From Cohaesibacter haloalkalitolerans (GTDB lineage Bacteria > Pseudomonadota > Alphaproteobacteria > Rhizobiales > Cohaesibacteraceae), in contig NZ_QNUM01000001.1 of NCBI RefSeq assembly GCF_003574655.1, forward strand, positions 835,837 to 899,836: 64,000 bases of DNA. Reading direction: 5' to 3'. The notes beneath the pieces are model-generated. The model searched no databases. It worked only from the letters and a program-made list of their open reading frames with translations, and was not told the DNA's origin. The stretch's first letter is position 1, and the number at the start of each line of letters is the position of its first letter. Both the position numbers and the translations under genes were made by a program. Shown here piece by piece: positions 18,956-27,853 of the stretch.

Positions 18956-19216
18956 TCAGGGCCTGATGGTTTCCAGTGCCAAAGCATGGATTGGACCTGC
19001 GAGCTCTTCTTTGATAATATCATGCACCATTCTGTGGGCCTGGACCCGGGAGAGATTGGCAAAGAGCGGGCTGGCAACGCGAACCCTGAAGTGGCTTTCC
19101 CCTTCAGGACGAGCATGCTCGTGGCCTATGTGAAGGTCTGATTCATCTATCACCTCTAACATTGTGGGCTGAAGGTGGATGTTCAATTTTTTCTCAATGT
19201 TCTGCTTGACGGTCAT
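18956..19216 (-). CDS. bolA: BolA family protein
   Basis: This 86-residue protein has the class II KH-like BolA fold, with the typical SHFRVRVASPLFANLSRVQAH core and HDIIKEEL followed by IHALALETI. BolA proteins act with monothiol glutaredoxins in Fe-S cluster handling and may also regulate transcription. The start MTVKQNIEKKL is preferred over an ATG 72 bases upstream because it gives the normal family length. It is convergent with the CorC gene and divergent from the J-domain gene. Confidence 0.92.
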   Translation of the reverse strand: MTVKQNIEKKLNIHLQPTMLEVIDESDLHIGHEHARPEGESHFRVRVASPLFANLSRVQAHRMVHDIIKEELAGPIHALALETIRP

Positions 19217-19513
19217 GGCTGGGAATGGTGAACTGTTGCACTTCCTGATTATGGGGTGATTTGGGTCTCTTTGTCTGATCTTATGCAAATGGGGTTCTTT
19301 TCCCGTTTCGCAATAGAATTCTGATTCAAATTATAGGTCTCACAGTTTGAGATCCTGTCATCCTTGACGGTTTCCTGAACGGCCCTCTGGTCGTTCACTC
19401 CCGGTTGCCTGTCAAAACAACGCCTTGGAGCGTTTCAGCGAGGGTCCGCCAGCGCAGATTGCTCCATAGATCATACACAAGATAAAACTAGCGTCCGGAG
19501 ACAAGCTGAGTTC

Positions 19514-20143
19514 ATGAACCTTGACTCGAAACTGTTCGACTCTATCCGTATCAAACCTGATGCAGACCGTCGCAAAAAGCAACAGCAAGAAGAAACTTGC
19601 GAATGGCCTGGGTGTGAAAGCAAGGGCGGCTGCAAGGCGCCCAAGCGCGGTTCGGGTGGTCGAGAATTCCATAATTTCTGTGAAACGCATGCTCGCGAGT
19701 TCAACAGAAACTACAACTATTTTACCGGCATGGACGACGAAACCGCCGATGCCGCCAAGGCCAGCACGGCCACCGGTGACCGTCCGACCTGGAAGATGGG
19801 CGTCAACGCATGGGGCAATGCAACCGATCAGGCCGGGGAGTCCATGGGCAAGAGCTGGGAGACCACCGGTTTCTCCGACGGCCGTGCCCAGCGTGCCGCC
19901 GAGCGGATGAAGCGCCGGTCCCGTCATCAGGGCCAGACCCGCAAGCTGCGCCCGCTTGAGGCAAAGGCCTTTGACACGCTCGGGCTGACGCTGCCTGCGT
20001 CGGCAGATGATGTCAAACGCGCCTACAAGCGGCTGCTGAAAGAGAACCACCCCGACCTCAACAAGGGGGATCGGGCGTGTGAGGAACGACTTCAGGACGT
20101 GATTGCCGCCTACAATACTCTCCGCGCTGGCGGCTATTGCTGA
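19514..20143 (+). CDS. J-domain (DnaJ-like) protein
   Basis: This 209-residue protein ends in a J domain (about residues 150-207) with DTLGLTLPASADDVKRAYK, the diagnostic HPD in ENHPDLNKG, and a final helix YNTLRAGG. It should stimulate the ATPase of an Hsp70. The N-terminal half holds two short Cys motifs (CEWPGCESKGGCKAPK, then CETHAREFNRNYN) that could bind metal. This type of protein, with an N-terminal Cys region and C-terminal J domain, commonly lies just upstream of cobST in Rhizobiales. The client is unknown. Confidence 0.87.
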   Translation: MNLDSKLFDSIRIKPDADRRKKQQQEETCEWPGCESKGGCKAPKRGSGGREFHNFCETHAREFNRNYNYFTGMDDETADAAKASTATGDRPTWKMGVNAWGNATDQAGESMGKSWETTGFSDGRAQRAAERMKRRSRHQGQTRKLRPLEAKAFDTLGLTLPASADDVKRAYKRLLKENHPDLNKGDRACEERLQDVIAAYNTLRAGGYC

Positions 20144-20407
20144 TCGCCTTTTGCCGTCTGGCCCGGGTGGCCGGACGGTGCTCGCCCGTTTGCGGCCCAT
20201 TTGCCGCTGCTGTCCTCTTTTTTTGGCAAGGTGGGCGCAAAGTGGCAATCTTTCCTTTCCTTTTCGGTCGTGTTTGTTCTAAGTTGCCCAACTGAACAGC
20301 TAGGCATTTCAAGAAGGTCCTCTGCGGGGTTTATCTCGACCTGTTTCGATCTCAACCCCTCCAGGTAAGACACCTCAGTCCAGAGTGGCCTCATCCAGAG
20401 CAGTGTT

Positions 20408-21394
20408 ATGAATGATATGAGCAACGAGATTTCCAATTTGCCGGATACCGAGGTGTCTGTGCGTGACGTGTTTGGCATCGATATCGATCTGAAGGTTCCT
20501 GCCTACAGTGAAAGAAGCGATCATGTGCCTGATTTTGATCCCGATTATCTGTTTGACCGGGAGACCACGCTGGCGATTCTTGCAGGCTTTGCCCATAACC
20601 GCCGCGTGATGATTTCCGGCTATCACGGCACGGGCAAGTCGTCCCACATCGAGCAGGTCGCCGCACGCCTCAACTGGCCGTGTGTTCGCGTCAACCTCGA
20701 CAGCCACATTTCCCGTATCGACCTGATCGGCAAGGACGCCATCGTCCTCAAGGATGGCAAGCAGATTACCGAGTTTCGCGACGGCATTCTGCCTTGGGCG
20801 CTGCAGAACAATGTGGCGCTGGTGTTCGACGAATATGATGCCGGCCGTCCTGACGTGATGTTCGTCATTCAGCGCGTGCTGGAAGTGGCCGGTCGTCTGA
20901 CCTTGCTTGACCAGAACCGCGTCATTCGTCCGCATCCTGCCTTCCGCCTGTTCGCAACGGCCAACACGGTCGGGCTGGGTGATACCTCCGGGCTCTATCA
21001 TGGTACGCAGCAGATCAACCAGGGCCAGATGGACCGCTGGTCGATTGTCACCACGCTCAACTATCTGCCGCATGACAATGAGGTCAATATCGTTCTGGCC
21101 AAGGTCAAGTCGCTGGTCGGCGAAGAGGGCAAGGATATCGCCAACAAGATGGTGCGCGTTGCCGATCTCACCCGTAATGCCTTCATGAATGGCGATCTTT
21201 CCACGGTCATGAGCCCGCGCTCCGTGATCACATGGGCAGAGAATGCCGAGATCTTCGGCAATCTGGGCTTTGCTTTCCGGGTGACCTTCCTTAACAAGTG
21301 CGACGAGCTGGAACAGCCTCTGGTGGCCGAATTCTACCAGCGCTGCTTTGGCGAAGAGCTGCCTGAATCCTCCCTGAATGTTGCCGTCAGCTAA
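20408..21394 (+). CDS. cobS: Aerobic cobaltochelatase subunit CobS
   Basis: CobS is the AAA+ subunit of the CobNST cobaltochelatase, which inserts cobalt into hydrogenobyrinic acid a,c-diamide during aerobic B12 synthesis. The 328-residue product has Walker [10 protein letters not shown] (71-79), Walker B LVFDEYD (138-144) and the typical N-terminus [23 protein letters not shown]. cobT follows after 48 bp and the two are likely co-transcribed. The large subunit cobN is not in this window, as is usual in Alphaproteobacteria. Confidence 0.97.
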   Translation: MNDMSNEISNLPDTEVSVRDVFGIDIDLKVPAYSERSDHVPDFDPDYLFDRETTLAILAGFAHNRRVMISGYHGTGKSSHIEQVAARLNWPCVRVNLDSHISRIDLIGKDAIVLKDGKQITEFRDGILPWALQNNVALVFDEYDAGRPDVMFVIQRVLEVAGRLTLLDQNRVIRPHPAFRLFATANTVGLGDTSGLYHGTQQINQGQMDRWSIVTTLNYLPHDNEVNIVLAKVKSLVGEEGKDIANKMVRVADLTRNAFMNGDLSTVMSPRSVITWAENAEIFGNLGFAFRVTFLNKCDELEQPLVAEFYQRCFGEELPESSLNVAVS

Positions 21395-21442
21395 GGGCTG
21401 CGGATACAGATCGATCAAGAGGGAACAAGCGGGAAATCAGGC

Positions 21443-23335
21443 ATGTCGAGCAAGTCTTCATCCAAACTGGGCGGGTCAGGCGATCCTAACGAACGGTTCA
21501 AGCAGGCGGTGAGCGGTACGCTCCGCGCCATCGCCGGTCCGGTCGAACTGGATGTGCATTTTTCGGCAGACCGGCCGATGCTGGTCAACGGGCAGGCGCG
21601 CCTGCCTGAACCGCCCCGGGCGCTGACGAAAGAGAAGGCTGCCATCTTGCGTGGACAGGCCGACAGTCTGGCCATGCGGGTCGCCTGTCATGACCCACGG
21701 GTGCATGCACGCCATGCCCCTGACGGAGCACGGGCACGCAGCGTCTTCGACGCCGTCGAGCAGGCCCGCGTCGAGGCCATTGGCTCGCGCCAGATGACCG
21801 GTCTTGCCAACAATCTCAACGCCATGCTCGAAGACCGCTACAGTCGCTTTGTCAGTGGCGATTCTACCCGCGTGGAAGAAGCGCCGCTCGACCATGTGTT
21901 GTCCCTGATGGTCCGCGAAAAGCTGACCGGCGCCCCGATCCCCGCTTCGGCCCATTATCTGGTGGAGCAGTGGCGTGGCTGGGTGGAAGAGACCGCCGGT
22001 GACAGTCTGGATGCTCTTGGCGACGACATGCTTGATCAGGCCAAGTTTGCCCGCCATCTGCGCCGGGTGCTGGCTGATCTCGATGTCGCCGACGATATGG
22101 GCGGCGAGGTCGAAGAGAGCGAAGAGAATGCCGACGACACCGAAAACGGCGCAGAGGAGGATGCTGACAGCAACAACAGCTCCGAAGATGCCGAATCCGG
22201 TGATCAGCAGCAACAGCAGACCGAAGCCGGAGCTGATGAACTGGAAGGCGGCCAGTCGGAGACTGACGAACAGTCCAGTCAGGACATGGATCAGTTTGAT
22301 GATCTGGATGGCGATGACGCTGGCGATTCCATCATGCCGCCCGAGCACGGCCGCAACGAACCGGACAAGGGCTATCGGGTGTTCACCCATGCCTATGACG
22401 AGGTGATTCACGCCGAAGAGCTGTGCGAACAGGCGGAACTGGACCGGTTGCGCGGGCATCTCGACAAGCAGTTGCAGAATATGCATCAGGTGGTGGCCCG
22501 TCTGGCCAACCGTCTTCAGCGTCGCCTGCTGGCCCAGCAGAATCGCGGCTGGGACTTCGACCTGGAAGAAGGCATGCTCGATACGGCGCGTTTGACCCGT
22601 GTTGTCACCGACCCGATGCGTCCACTCTCTTTCAAATGGGAGCAGGATACCGAATTCCGTGATACGGTCGTAACGCTGCTGCTGGACAACTCCGGCTCCA
22701 TGCGCGGTCGTCCGATTTCCATCGCCGCTGTCTGTGCCGACATTCTGGCTCGCACGCTGGAGCGGTGCAATGTGAAGGTCGAGATTCTCGGCTTCACCAC
22801 CAAGGCCTGGAAGGGTGGGCAGTCGCGCGAGGCGTGGCTGAAGGCTGACAAGCCAGCCAATCCGGGGCGCCTCAATGACCTCAGGCACATCATCTACAAG
22901 TCGGCCGACAGCCCGTGGCGGCGTTCGCGGCGCAATCTTGGCCTGATGATGCGGGAAGGGTTGCTCAAGGAAAATATCGACGGCGAGGCTCTGGATTGGG
23001 CACACAAGCGCCTGCTGATGCGCCCCGAACAGCGCAAGATCCTGATGATGATCTCCGATGGCGCACCGGTGGATGATTCCACCCTGTCCGTCAACGCAGG
23101 CACCTATCTGGAGAAGCATTTGCGCGAGGTGATCGACGAGATCGAGAACCGCTCTCCGGTCAATCTGCTGGCCATCGGTATCGGCCATGACGTCACCCGC
23201 TACTACAAGCGCGCCCTGACGATCATTGATGCCGAGGAGCTGGGTGGCGCCATGACCGAGAAGCTGGCCGAGCTGTTTGATGAAAAGGCTGTCAGAGAGC
23301 CGCGTGTCATGTCCCGCCGCCTGCGGAAGCGCTAA
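21443..23335 (+). CDS. cobT: Aerobic cobaltochelatase subunit CobT
   Basis: CobT is the von Willebrand factor A-containing partner of CobS in the cobaltochelatase. The 630-residue product has an N-terminal domain, a long acidic Glu/Asp/Gln-rich linker (about residues 220-300) and a C-terminal VWA domain. The MIDAS motif there is [10 protein letters not shown] near residue 412, followed by [12 protein letters not shown]. The domain layout parallels magnesium chelatase BchD. A putative esterase-like gene begins 4 bp after its stop codon. Confidence 0.97.
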   Translation: MSSKSSSKLGGSGDPNERFKQAVSGTLRAIAGPVELDVHFSADRPMLVNGQARLPEPPRALTKEKAAILRGQADSLAMRVACHDPRVHARHAPDGARARSVFDAVEQARVEAIGSRQMTGLANNLNAMLEDRYSRFVSGDSTRVEEAPLDHVLSLMVREKLTGAPIPASAHYLVEQWRGWVEETAGDSLDALGDDMLDQAKFARHLRRVLADLDVADDMGGEVEESEENADDTENGAEEDADSNNSSEDAESGDQQQQQTEAGADELEGGQSETDEQSSQDMDQFDDLDGDDAGDSIMPPEHGRNEPDKGYRVFTHAYDEVIHAEELCEQAELDRLRGHLDKQLQNMHQVVARLANRLQRRLLAQQNRGWDFDLEEGMLDTARLTRVVTDPMRPLSFKWEQDTEFRDTVVTLLLDNSGSMRGRPISIAAVCADILARTLERCNVKVEILGFTTKAWKGGQSREAWLKADKPANPGRLNDLRHIIYKSADSPWRRSRRNLGLMMREGLLKENIDGEALDWAHKRLLMRPEQRKILMMISDGAPVDDSTLSVNAGTYLEKHLREVIDEIENRSPVNLLAIGIGHDVTRYYKRALTIIDAEELGGAMTEKLAELFDEKAVREPRVMSRRLRKR

Positions 23336-23338
23336 GGC

Positions 23339-24397
23339 ATGGCTCAGCGACCGGTGTGCCGACGCTCAAGCAGACTGCTTCTGACAGTCTGCTTTTCCTT
23401 TATAGTGCTGTTGGCGGCAGTCCTTTCCATGTCTGGTCGTGCCGACCCGTTGGCCACGCTGCCCAAGTCCCCACCGCGATCGCTGCCGATTGATGTCTTT
23501 GCCGAGGTCATCCCTTCGCTTGGGCGGCTGGGCTCGGGCAAGGCGACCTATGGCAAGCTCGATTGGGTCGGCGGGCTGAAGCTCAGCAGCGATGCAGAGG
23601 CCTTTGGCGGTTTTTCCGGGCTGGTGTTTCTCGATGAGAGCCGCTTTCTGGCTGTCAGTGACCGGGGAACGGCTCTGTCTGCCAGTCTTCGGTTGCAAGA
23701 TGGCAAGCCGACCGGTGTGTGGGATGCGTCGATGCGCAGCCTGCCGGGGATCGGGCCGGAGGTGGCTCAGTGGCGTCGGGATGCCGAAGGGCTGGCGATG
23801 CGCGATGGCAAGGTCTGCGTGAGCTTTGAGGGGGACACGCGGGTGGTCTGCTATGCGCTTGAGGGAGGCATGCCGGTGCGCATTGCCGAGCGCGTGCCAC
23901 TTGATGCTTCCATCGATGCTGCCAATCGGGGAAACCGCGGGCTTGAGGCCATTGCCACCATTCCGGACACAGGTCCCTATGGTGGCGGTTTCGCGCTGCT
24001 TTCCGAGCTGCCGGTCAACGGCGAAGTGCTGGGCTGGATTGTCTGGGACGGGCGCAGCGAAGCCTTTCGGCTGCCGCAGTCCGATGGGCTGATGGTGAGC
24101 GACGCAGCTTTCACTGCGCGTGGTGACCTTATCATTCTGGAGCGGAATTTCTCGCTTCTTGGTGGGTTGGTGGTGCAGATCCGCCGGGTAAGGGCCGGGG
24201 ACTTCAAGCCCGGTGTCATCAGGAATGCCGAGCTGCTGTTCCGGGCGAATCTCAGTGATGCCATCGACAATATGGAGGGGTTGGATATTCAGCCCCAGCC
24301 GGATGGCTCCAGTCTGATCAGCCTGATCTCTGACGACAATTTCAACTTCATCCAGAATACGCTGTTGCTGCAATTCCGCCTGCCTGCCGACCGGTAG
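23339..24397 (+). CDS. Exported esterase-like-activity-of-phytase family protein
   Basis: This is a predicted secreted protein with an N-terminal signal segment (LLLTVCFSFIVLLAAVLSM) and a beta-propeller-like body of the phytase-esterase-like family (PF13449). Family hallmarks are GGFSGLVFLDESRFLAVSDRG near the start, NRGLEAIA in the middle and DNMEGLDIQPQPDG near the end. The biochemical activity in vivo is not known. It begins 4 bp after cobT, so it is probably on the same transcript. Confidence 0.85.
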   Translation: MAQRPVCRRSSRLLLTVCFSFIVLLAAVLSMSGRADPLATLPKSPPRSLPIDVFAEVIPSLGRLGSGKATYGKLDWVGGLKLSSDAEAFGGFSGLVFLDESRFLAVSDRGTALSASLRLQDGKPTGVWDASMRSLPGIGPEVAQWRRDAEGLAMRDGKVCVSFEGDTRVVCYALEGGMPVRIAERVPLDASIDAANRGNRGLEAIATIPDTGPYGGGFALLSELPVNGEVLGWIVWDGRSEAFRLPQSDGLMVSDAAFTARGDLIILERNFSLLGGLVVQIRRVRAGDFKPGVIRNAELLFRANLSDAIDNMEGLDIQPQPDGSSLISLISDDNFNFIQNTLLLQFRLPADR

Positions 24398-24466
24398 GCG
24401 AGGGCGACAAAGCCGGTTGGGCTTGTCGCCAGACCACAAAGGAAGGCAGCGCAAGAACACAGCAAA

Positions 24467-24495
24467 AAGGCCGGACTGACATTCAGACCGGCCTT
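24467..24495 (-). terminator. Terminator after the YhhQ-family gene
   Basis: AAGGCCGG and CCGGCCTT form an 8-bp stem. On the minus strand it is followed by TTTTT, so it mainly serves the leftward YhhQ gene, and it lies between convergent genes. Confidence 0.7.
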
Positions 24496-24534
24496 GCTCT
24501 ATTCACTTTTGCTGATGTCGGATGGCCGCGCCTT

Positions 24535-25170
24535 TCAGGCTGGCATGACCAGAGCATCCTGACGGCTGAGCAGGGCCCGGTAAGGGGCCAGCATCAGCAG
24601 GGCAACAAACATCTTGCAGGAATAGTCGACGATGGCCCAGCTGACCCAGCGCGGTGCATCGATGATGCCGAGACTGAGGAGCGAAGCGCTTTCCGTCGGG
24701 AACAGGTCTGCCGACATGCCAAAGCCCGTGTCAATGAAGGCAAAGGACGCTGCAAAGCTGATGCCGAAGAAAATCACCGTATCCAGAACCGAGCCAAAGA
24801 AGCTGGACGCCAGAGGCGCTTTCCACCAGCTGTTGCGCCGCAGACGGTTGAAGACCGTGATGTCGAGCAGTTGGGCAACCAGGAAGGCGGAGCCGGAAGC
24901 GATGGCGATGCGCGGTGTGGACAGCCAGATCGAGATCAGAACGGCGATGGCAAAGCCTGCCGCGACGACGATGCGCGCATTCTTGGGGCCGCACTTGCGG
25001 TTGGTCAGGTCGGTGACCAGAAATGCCATAGGATAGGTAAAGGCGCCCCAGGTCAGCAGATCCTGAAGGCCGAATGGTTCAAACGGAAACTGAACCAGAT
25101 AATTGGACGCCGCAACGACGCCGACCATGGCCAGCACAGCAAGGCCAAGGGTTTTACGAGTAGCAACCAT
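24535..25170 (-). CDS. yhhQ: Queuosine precursor transporter (YhhQ/VUT family)
   Basis: This 211-residue polytopic membrane protein belongs to the VUT_1 family that imports queuosine precursors (preQ0/preQ1) for tRNA modification. Diagnostic segments are the FGLQDLLTWGAFTYPMAFLVTDLTNR region, IAIASGSAFLVAQLLDITVFNRLRR and SSFFGSVLDTVIFFGISF. GGAGG lies just upstream of the ATG. I see no preQ1 riboswitch in the short leader, which mostly contains the rpmB terminator. Confidence 0.9.
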   Translation of the reverse strand: MVATRKTLGLAVLAMVGVVAASNYLVQFPFEPFGLQDLLTWGAFTYPMAFLVTDLTNRKCGPKNARIVVAAGFAIAVLISIWLSTPRIAIASGSAFLVAQLLDITVFNRLRRNSWWKAPLASSFFGSVLDTVIFFGISFAASFAFIDTGFGMSADLFPTESASLLSLGIIDAPRWVSWAIVDYSCKMFVALLMLAPYRALLSRQDALVMPA

Positions 25171-25230
25171 ATGTCACCCTCCTTCATGTTTGCCGCGGAT
25201 GGGAGAATAGCCCAAAGCAGCGTTAATATG

Positions 25231-25253
25231 AAAACAGCGCCAAAGAGGCGCTG
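25231..25253 (-). terminator. Terminator after rpmB
   Basis: CAGCGCC-AAAGA-GGCGCTG is a 7-bp stem with a 5-base loop. On the minus strand it is followed by TTTTC, consistent with termination of the rpmB transcript before the YhhQ gene. Confidence 0.75.
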
Positions 25254-25298
25254 CTTCAAGACGATCAAGCAAGGTTTTCGGTCAGAACCGAAGCTGCA

Positions 25299-25589
25299 TT
25301 AGGATACAGCAACCTGAGCCTTTTCAATTTTGCGTTTGATCAGCAGAGCGTTGTCTGACAGATCAGCTTCATTGGCTTTGGCCAAGAAGGCATCAAGGCC
25401 GCCACGATGTTCAACAGAACGCAAAGCGTGAGCGCTGACGCGCATCTTGAAACCAGTGCCGAGGGTTTCGCTCAGCAGAGTCACATTCACCAGGTTTGGC
25501 AGAAAGCGACGGCGGGTTCTGTTTTTTGCGTGGCTGACATTGTTACCGGACTGAACGCCTTTGCCGGTCAGTTCACAGCGACGTGCCAT
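25299..25589 (-). CDS. rpmB: 50S ribosomal protein L28
   Basis: L28 is a structural protein of the large ribosomal subunit. The 96-residue product begins [23 protein letters not shown] and continues [15 protein letters not shown], both diagnostic. The alphaproteobacterial form is about 20 residues longer at the C-terminus than E. coli L28, as seen here. A GAGGG ribosome binding site precedes the ATG. It is a single gene with its own terminator. Confidence 0.98.
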   Translation of the reverse strand: MARRCELTGKGVQSGNNVSHAKNRTRRRFLPNLVNVTLLSETLGTGFKMRVSAHALRSVEHRGGLDAFLAKANEADLSDNALLIKRKIEKAQVAVS

Positions 25590-26100
25590 GGAAAATCCCT
25601 CACAAATTATTAGGACGCCAATGGCGCCCGCTCATTTTCTGTTCTGTGTTCAGCCGTATTGCCCTGAAGCAATCCGGCGGAAAGTCGCCCCGGTATAGTG
25701 ATCCTTGCGACGCTCGTCAAGCATTTCCGGGAGCTTTCGCGTCATCTTTTCAAGATTCTGACTCATTTTCCGGATAAACCAGCATCTATCCATGCTTTTT
25801 GCAAGACTTGCCTGGTGTTTTTCTGTCAGTCATCGCAACCTGACTTGCGGCAGTGGGCCCCGATCGTTGCAAAATTGCTTCAATTTGCATCCATCGAGTG
25901 GTTATATGGGGGGCTATCGCAATTTGTTAACCATATTCAGCAAGAGTATGGAAACGATCTTCGACAGCAGGAGACCTGCATCCCGCCCTATTCACAGGGG
26001 GAAATGGCAGGCCCGACAGCAGGATCTGGTCGCTGGTGCCGGGGACGATTGGTTCAACAGGGCAGTTTGCTTTTGATTTTGGGGCGTTTGGGGAAAAACC
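25590..26100. other. Divergent intergenic region (rpmB / DUF3108 gene)
   Basis: This 511-bp region should hold the rpmB promoter on the minus strand and that of the DUF3108 gene on the plus strand. Open frames of 90-136 codons cross it, but they overlap one another and show no family resemblance. I could not support a gene or RNA in it. Confidence 0.45.
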
Positions 26101-26964
26101 ATGCTTGATTGGATGTGCATGACCTCACATAGGAAAAGTGGTCCGCTTTCTGGCGGGCGTCGGTCCGGGCCGCTGCGCTCGGCTGCGTTGGGTGCTGCCT
26201 TGGGATTGCTATCCCTCGCTCCACAGGCACAGGCAACCGACATCGAGGCGAATTTCGGTATCACCGTCGCCGGGATCCCCGTTGGTTCTGGCACTGTGAG
26301 TGCCTCAGTCTCGGGACACAATTATTCAATCGATGCCTTTGCCAAGACATCGGGCATCTCGCGGCTGTTCATCGACAGCAAGGGACGGGCCATCAGCAAG
26401 GGGTCCTTCAGCGGCGATCGCATGCTGCCGTCGATGTATGCGCTCAATTCCAAGGAAGACAAGATTCACAATGTTGTCCAGATCGCGATGCGCTCGGGCA
26501 ATGTCAGTGACTTCTCGGCCTCTCCGCCGCTGTCCCAGCATTCGGACCGGATTCCGCTGCGCAAGGTTCACACCCGCGGGATTGTCGATCCGCTCTCCAG
26601 CCTGCTGATCTCTGTTCCATCCAACTCGGATCGGGTTGGCAAAGCCGTCTGCGACCGCACCGTCAGAATGTTCGATGGCCGTTGGCGCTATAATATCGAG
26701 CTGTTCTACAAGGGAACCAAAGACGTCAAGACCGTTGGGGAGAACAGCTATTCCGGGCCGGCGACGGTCTGCGGGGCACGCATCCGCTTTGTTGCAGGGC
26801 ATCGCCCCAACAAGAAGAGCACCCAGTTCATGGAAGACAATAAGGACCTGGAGGCATGGTTCGTGCCGGTTGGCGATGAACCTGTGGTCGCTGTCTATCG
26901 CCTGCAGATCGGCACCATGGTCGGGCGGATGGTTCTGACCGCGCGAGAACTCACAATCAAATAA
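26101..26964 (+). CDS. Exported DUF3108 protein
   Basis: This 287-residue protein has an N-terminal signal segment (SAALGAALGLLSLAPQAQA) and a DUF3108 domain. The domain is marked by the ATDIEANFGITVAGIPVG opening, the SKGRAISKGSF segment and the closing GTMVGRMVLTARELTIK. Its function is unknown and an envelope location is likely. The gene is flanked by rpmB and the helicase gene as in many Rhizobiales. A short hydrophilic stretch before the signal core leaves the precise start open. Confidence 0.85.
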   Translation: MLDWMCMTSHRKSGPLSGGRRSGPLRSAALGAALGLLSLAPQAQATDIEANFGITVAGIPVGSGTVSASVSGHNYSIDAFAKTSGISRLFIDSKGRAISKGSFSGDRMLPSMYALNSKEDKIHNVVQIAMRSGNVSDFSASPPLSQHSDRIPLRKVHTRGIVDPLSSLLISVPSNSDRVGKAVCDRTVRMFDGRWRYNIELFYKGTKDVKTVGENSYSGPATVCGARIRFVAGHRPNKKSTQFMEDNKDLEAWFVPVGDEPVVAVYRLQIGTMVGRMVLTARELTIK

Positions 26965-26995
26965 TTGTCATCAGCATGCTATGTTGATCGTCAGC

Positions 26996-27019
26996 AAGGG
27001 GCCTTCTGGCCCCTTTTTG
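26996..27019 (+). terminator. Terminator after the DUF3108 gene
   Basis: AAGGGGCC-TTCT-GGCCCCTT forms an 8-bp hairpin followed directly by TTT on the plus strand. Confidence 0.85.
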
Positions 27020-27272
27020 TGTTGCCTGTATCCGGTGTCGCTTGCGGCTGTGGGGTGGCATTCGGGGGCGGGGCAGGGCTGCGGGCACGGTTCGGCTTGC
27101 CCTTGCCATTAACGTGGTGCGAGGCCTGAGGATGGGTTGTTTTGGCGTGATGTGTCTCATTTTGGGAAAGAGGCTTAACGCTGTGGCCCTCAAAGACTGC
27201 CGGGCTTTCGGTGGCCCTTCGGGGGAGCTCTAGATATGGTGGGTCGGTGGATAATCTGTATATATTTTGTTG

Positions 27273-27287
27273 GAACGTAATAAGAAC
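27273..27287 (-). promoter_or_regulatory. LexA-type SOS box 1
   Basis: GAAC-GTAATAA-GAAC is the reverse complement of the alphaproteobacterial LexA operator GTTC-N7-GTTC. On the minus strand it overlaps a TATATA -10-like element, though no supported gene follows in that direction. Confidence 0.6.
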
Positions 27288-27317
27288 ATGTCACCATCAG
27301 CGATTCGTGCTGATTTT

Positions 27318-27332
27318 GTTCCGGCTGCGTTC
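27318..27332 (+). promoter_or_regulatory. LexA-type SOS box 2
   Basis: GTTC-CGGCTGC-GTTC matches the GTTC-N7-GTTC operator perfectly. It lies 45 bp from box 1 in the opposite orientation. Confidence 0.6.
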
Positions 27333-27457
27333 AAAAGGTTAACTCGAGGGGCCTGACGCCGGTCTGCTCCTTAACGCATTGAAAATGGGCGTTTGTTTCA
27401 TTTTGGTTCGTCTTAATTAAATTTGACCGATACAGCCGAGCTTCCATTGGCCGCTGC

Positions 27458-27472
27458 GTTCGGGCGAAGTTC
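27458..27472 (+). promoter_or_regulatory. LexA-type SOS box 3
   Basis: GTTC-GGGCGAA-GTTC matches the alphaproteobacterial LexA operator perfectly. No clear promoter elements were recognised around it. Confidence 0.55.
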
Positions 27473-27571
27473 TCCTTCTTCTCAAGATTTGGTAGGTGTA
27501 ATGGGATTGTCATCCATATCTTCCAAGAACAAAATAGGAATCTTCCAGAGTCAGCGATTCGGCCATGATTC

Positions 27572-27586
27572 GTTCCAGACTCGTTC
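27572..27586 (+). promoter_or_regulatory. LexA-type SOS box 4
   Basis: GTTC-CAGACTC-GTTC matches the operator perfectly and is followed by AT-rich TAATTCTTAATCT, which could supply a -10 element. It is the box nearest to the helicase gene, about 270 bp upstream of its start. Confidence 0.6.
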
Positions 27587-27853
27587 TAATTCTTAATCTG
27601 GCAACGATCCGGTGTCTTCACTCGGTAACCACGGCTTGATCCGGCCCGGAGCGCTAGACCGTTGCGCTATGTCACGATTTGCTGCAAAGATGAAAACCGG
27701 GCTGATGGTGCAATGGCTTTGCTGTTGCACTGCCGCCTTCGGACGCTTATCTGACGTCCATATGAACTGGCAGCGGTCTTCCCGCAGCCACGATGACAAC
27801 GACTGAGCCGATGCCCGGTGCACTTGGCTCAGAGATAGGCTAATGCCAGGCCC

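Larger units (their letters stand above)
27020..27853. other. Long gene-poor region with a cluster of LexA-type boxes
   Basis: This 834-bp gap precedes the helicase gene. I see no convincing protein gene. The best small frames are at 27288 (22 codons) and 27669 (45 codons), without good ribosome binding sites. The stretch holds four perfect GTTC-N7-GTTC boxes (27273-27287, 27318-27332, 27458-27472, 27572-27586). A loosely repeated TCAGCGATTCG segment lies just before the second and fourth. Confidence 0.55.

Noticed and set aside
21476..23188. A 570-codon minus-strand frame across cobT
   Set aside because: It is the antisense of cobT, whose VWA and MIDAS motifs are unmistakable.
25171..25298. 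A preQ1 riboswitch before the YhhQ transporter
   Set aside because: The leader is short and its main hairpin is the rpmB terminator. I could not find the C-rich loop and A-rich tail expected of a preQ1 aptamer.
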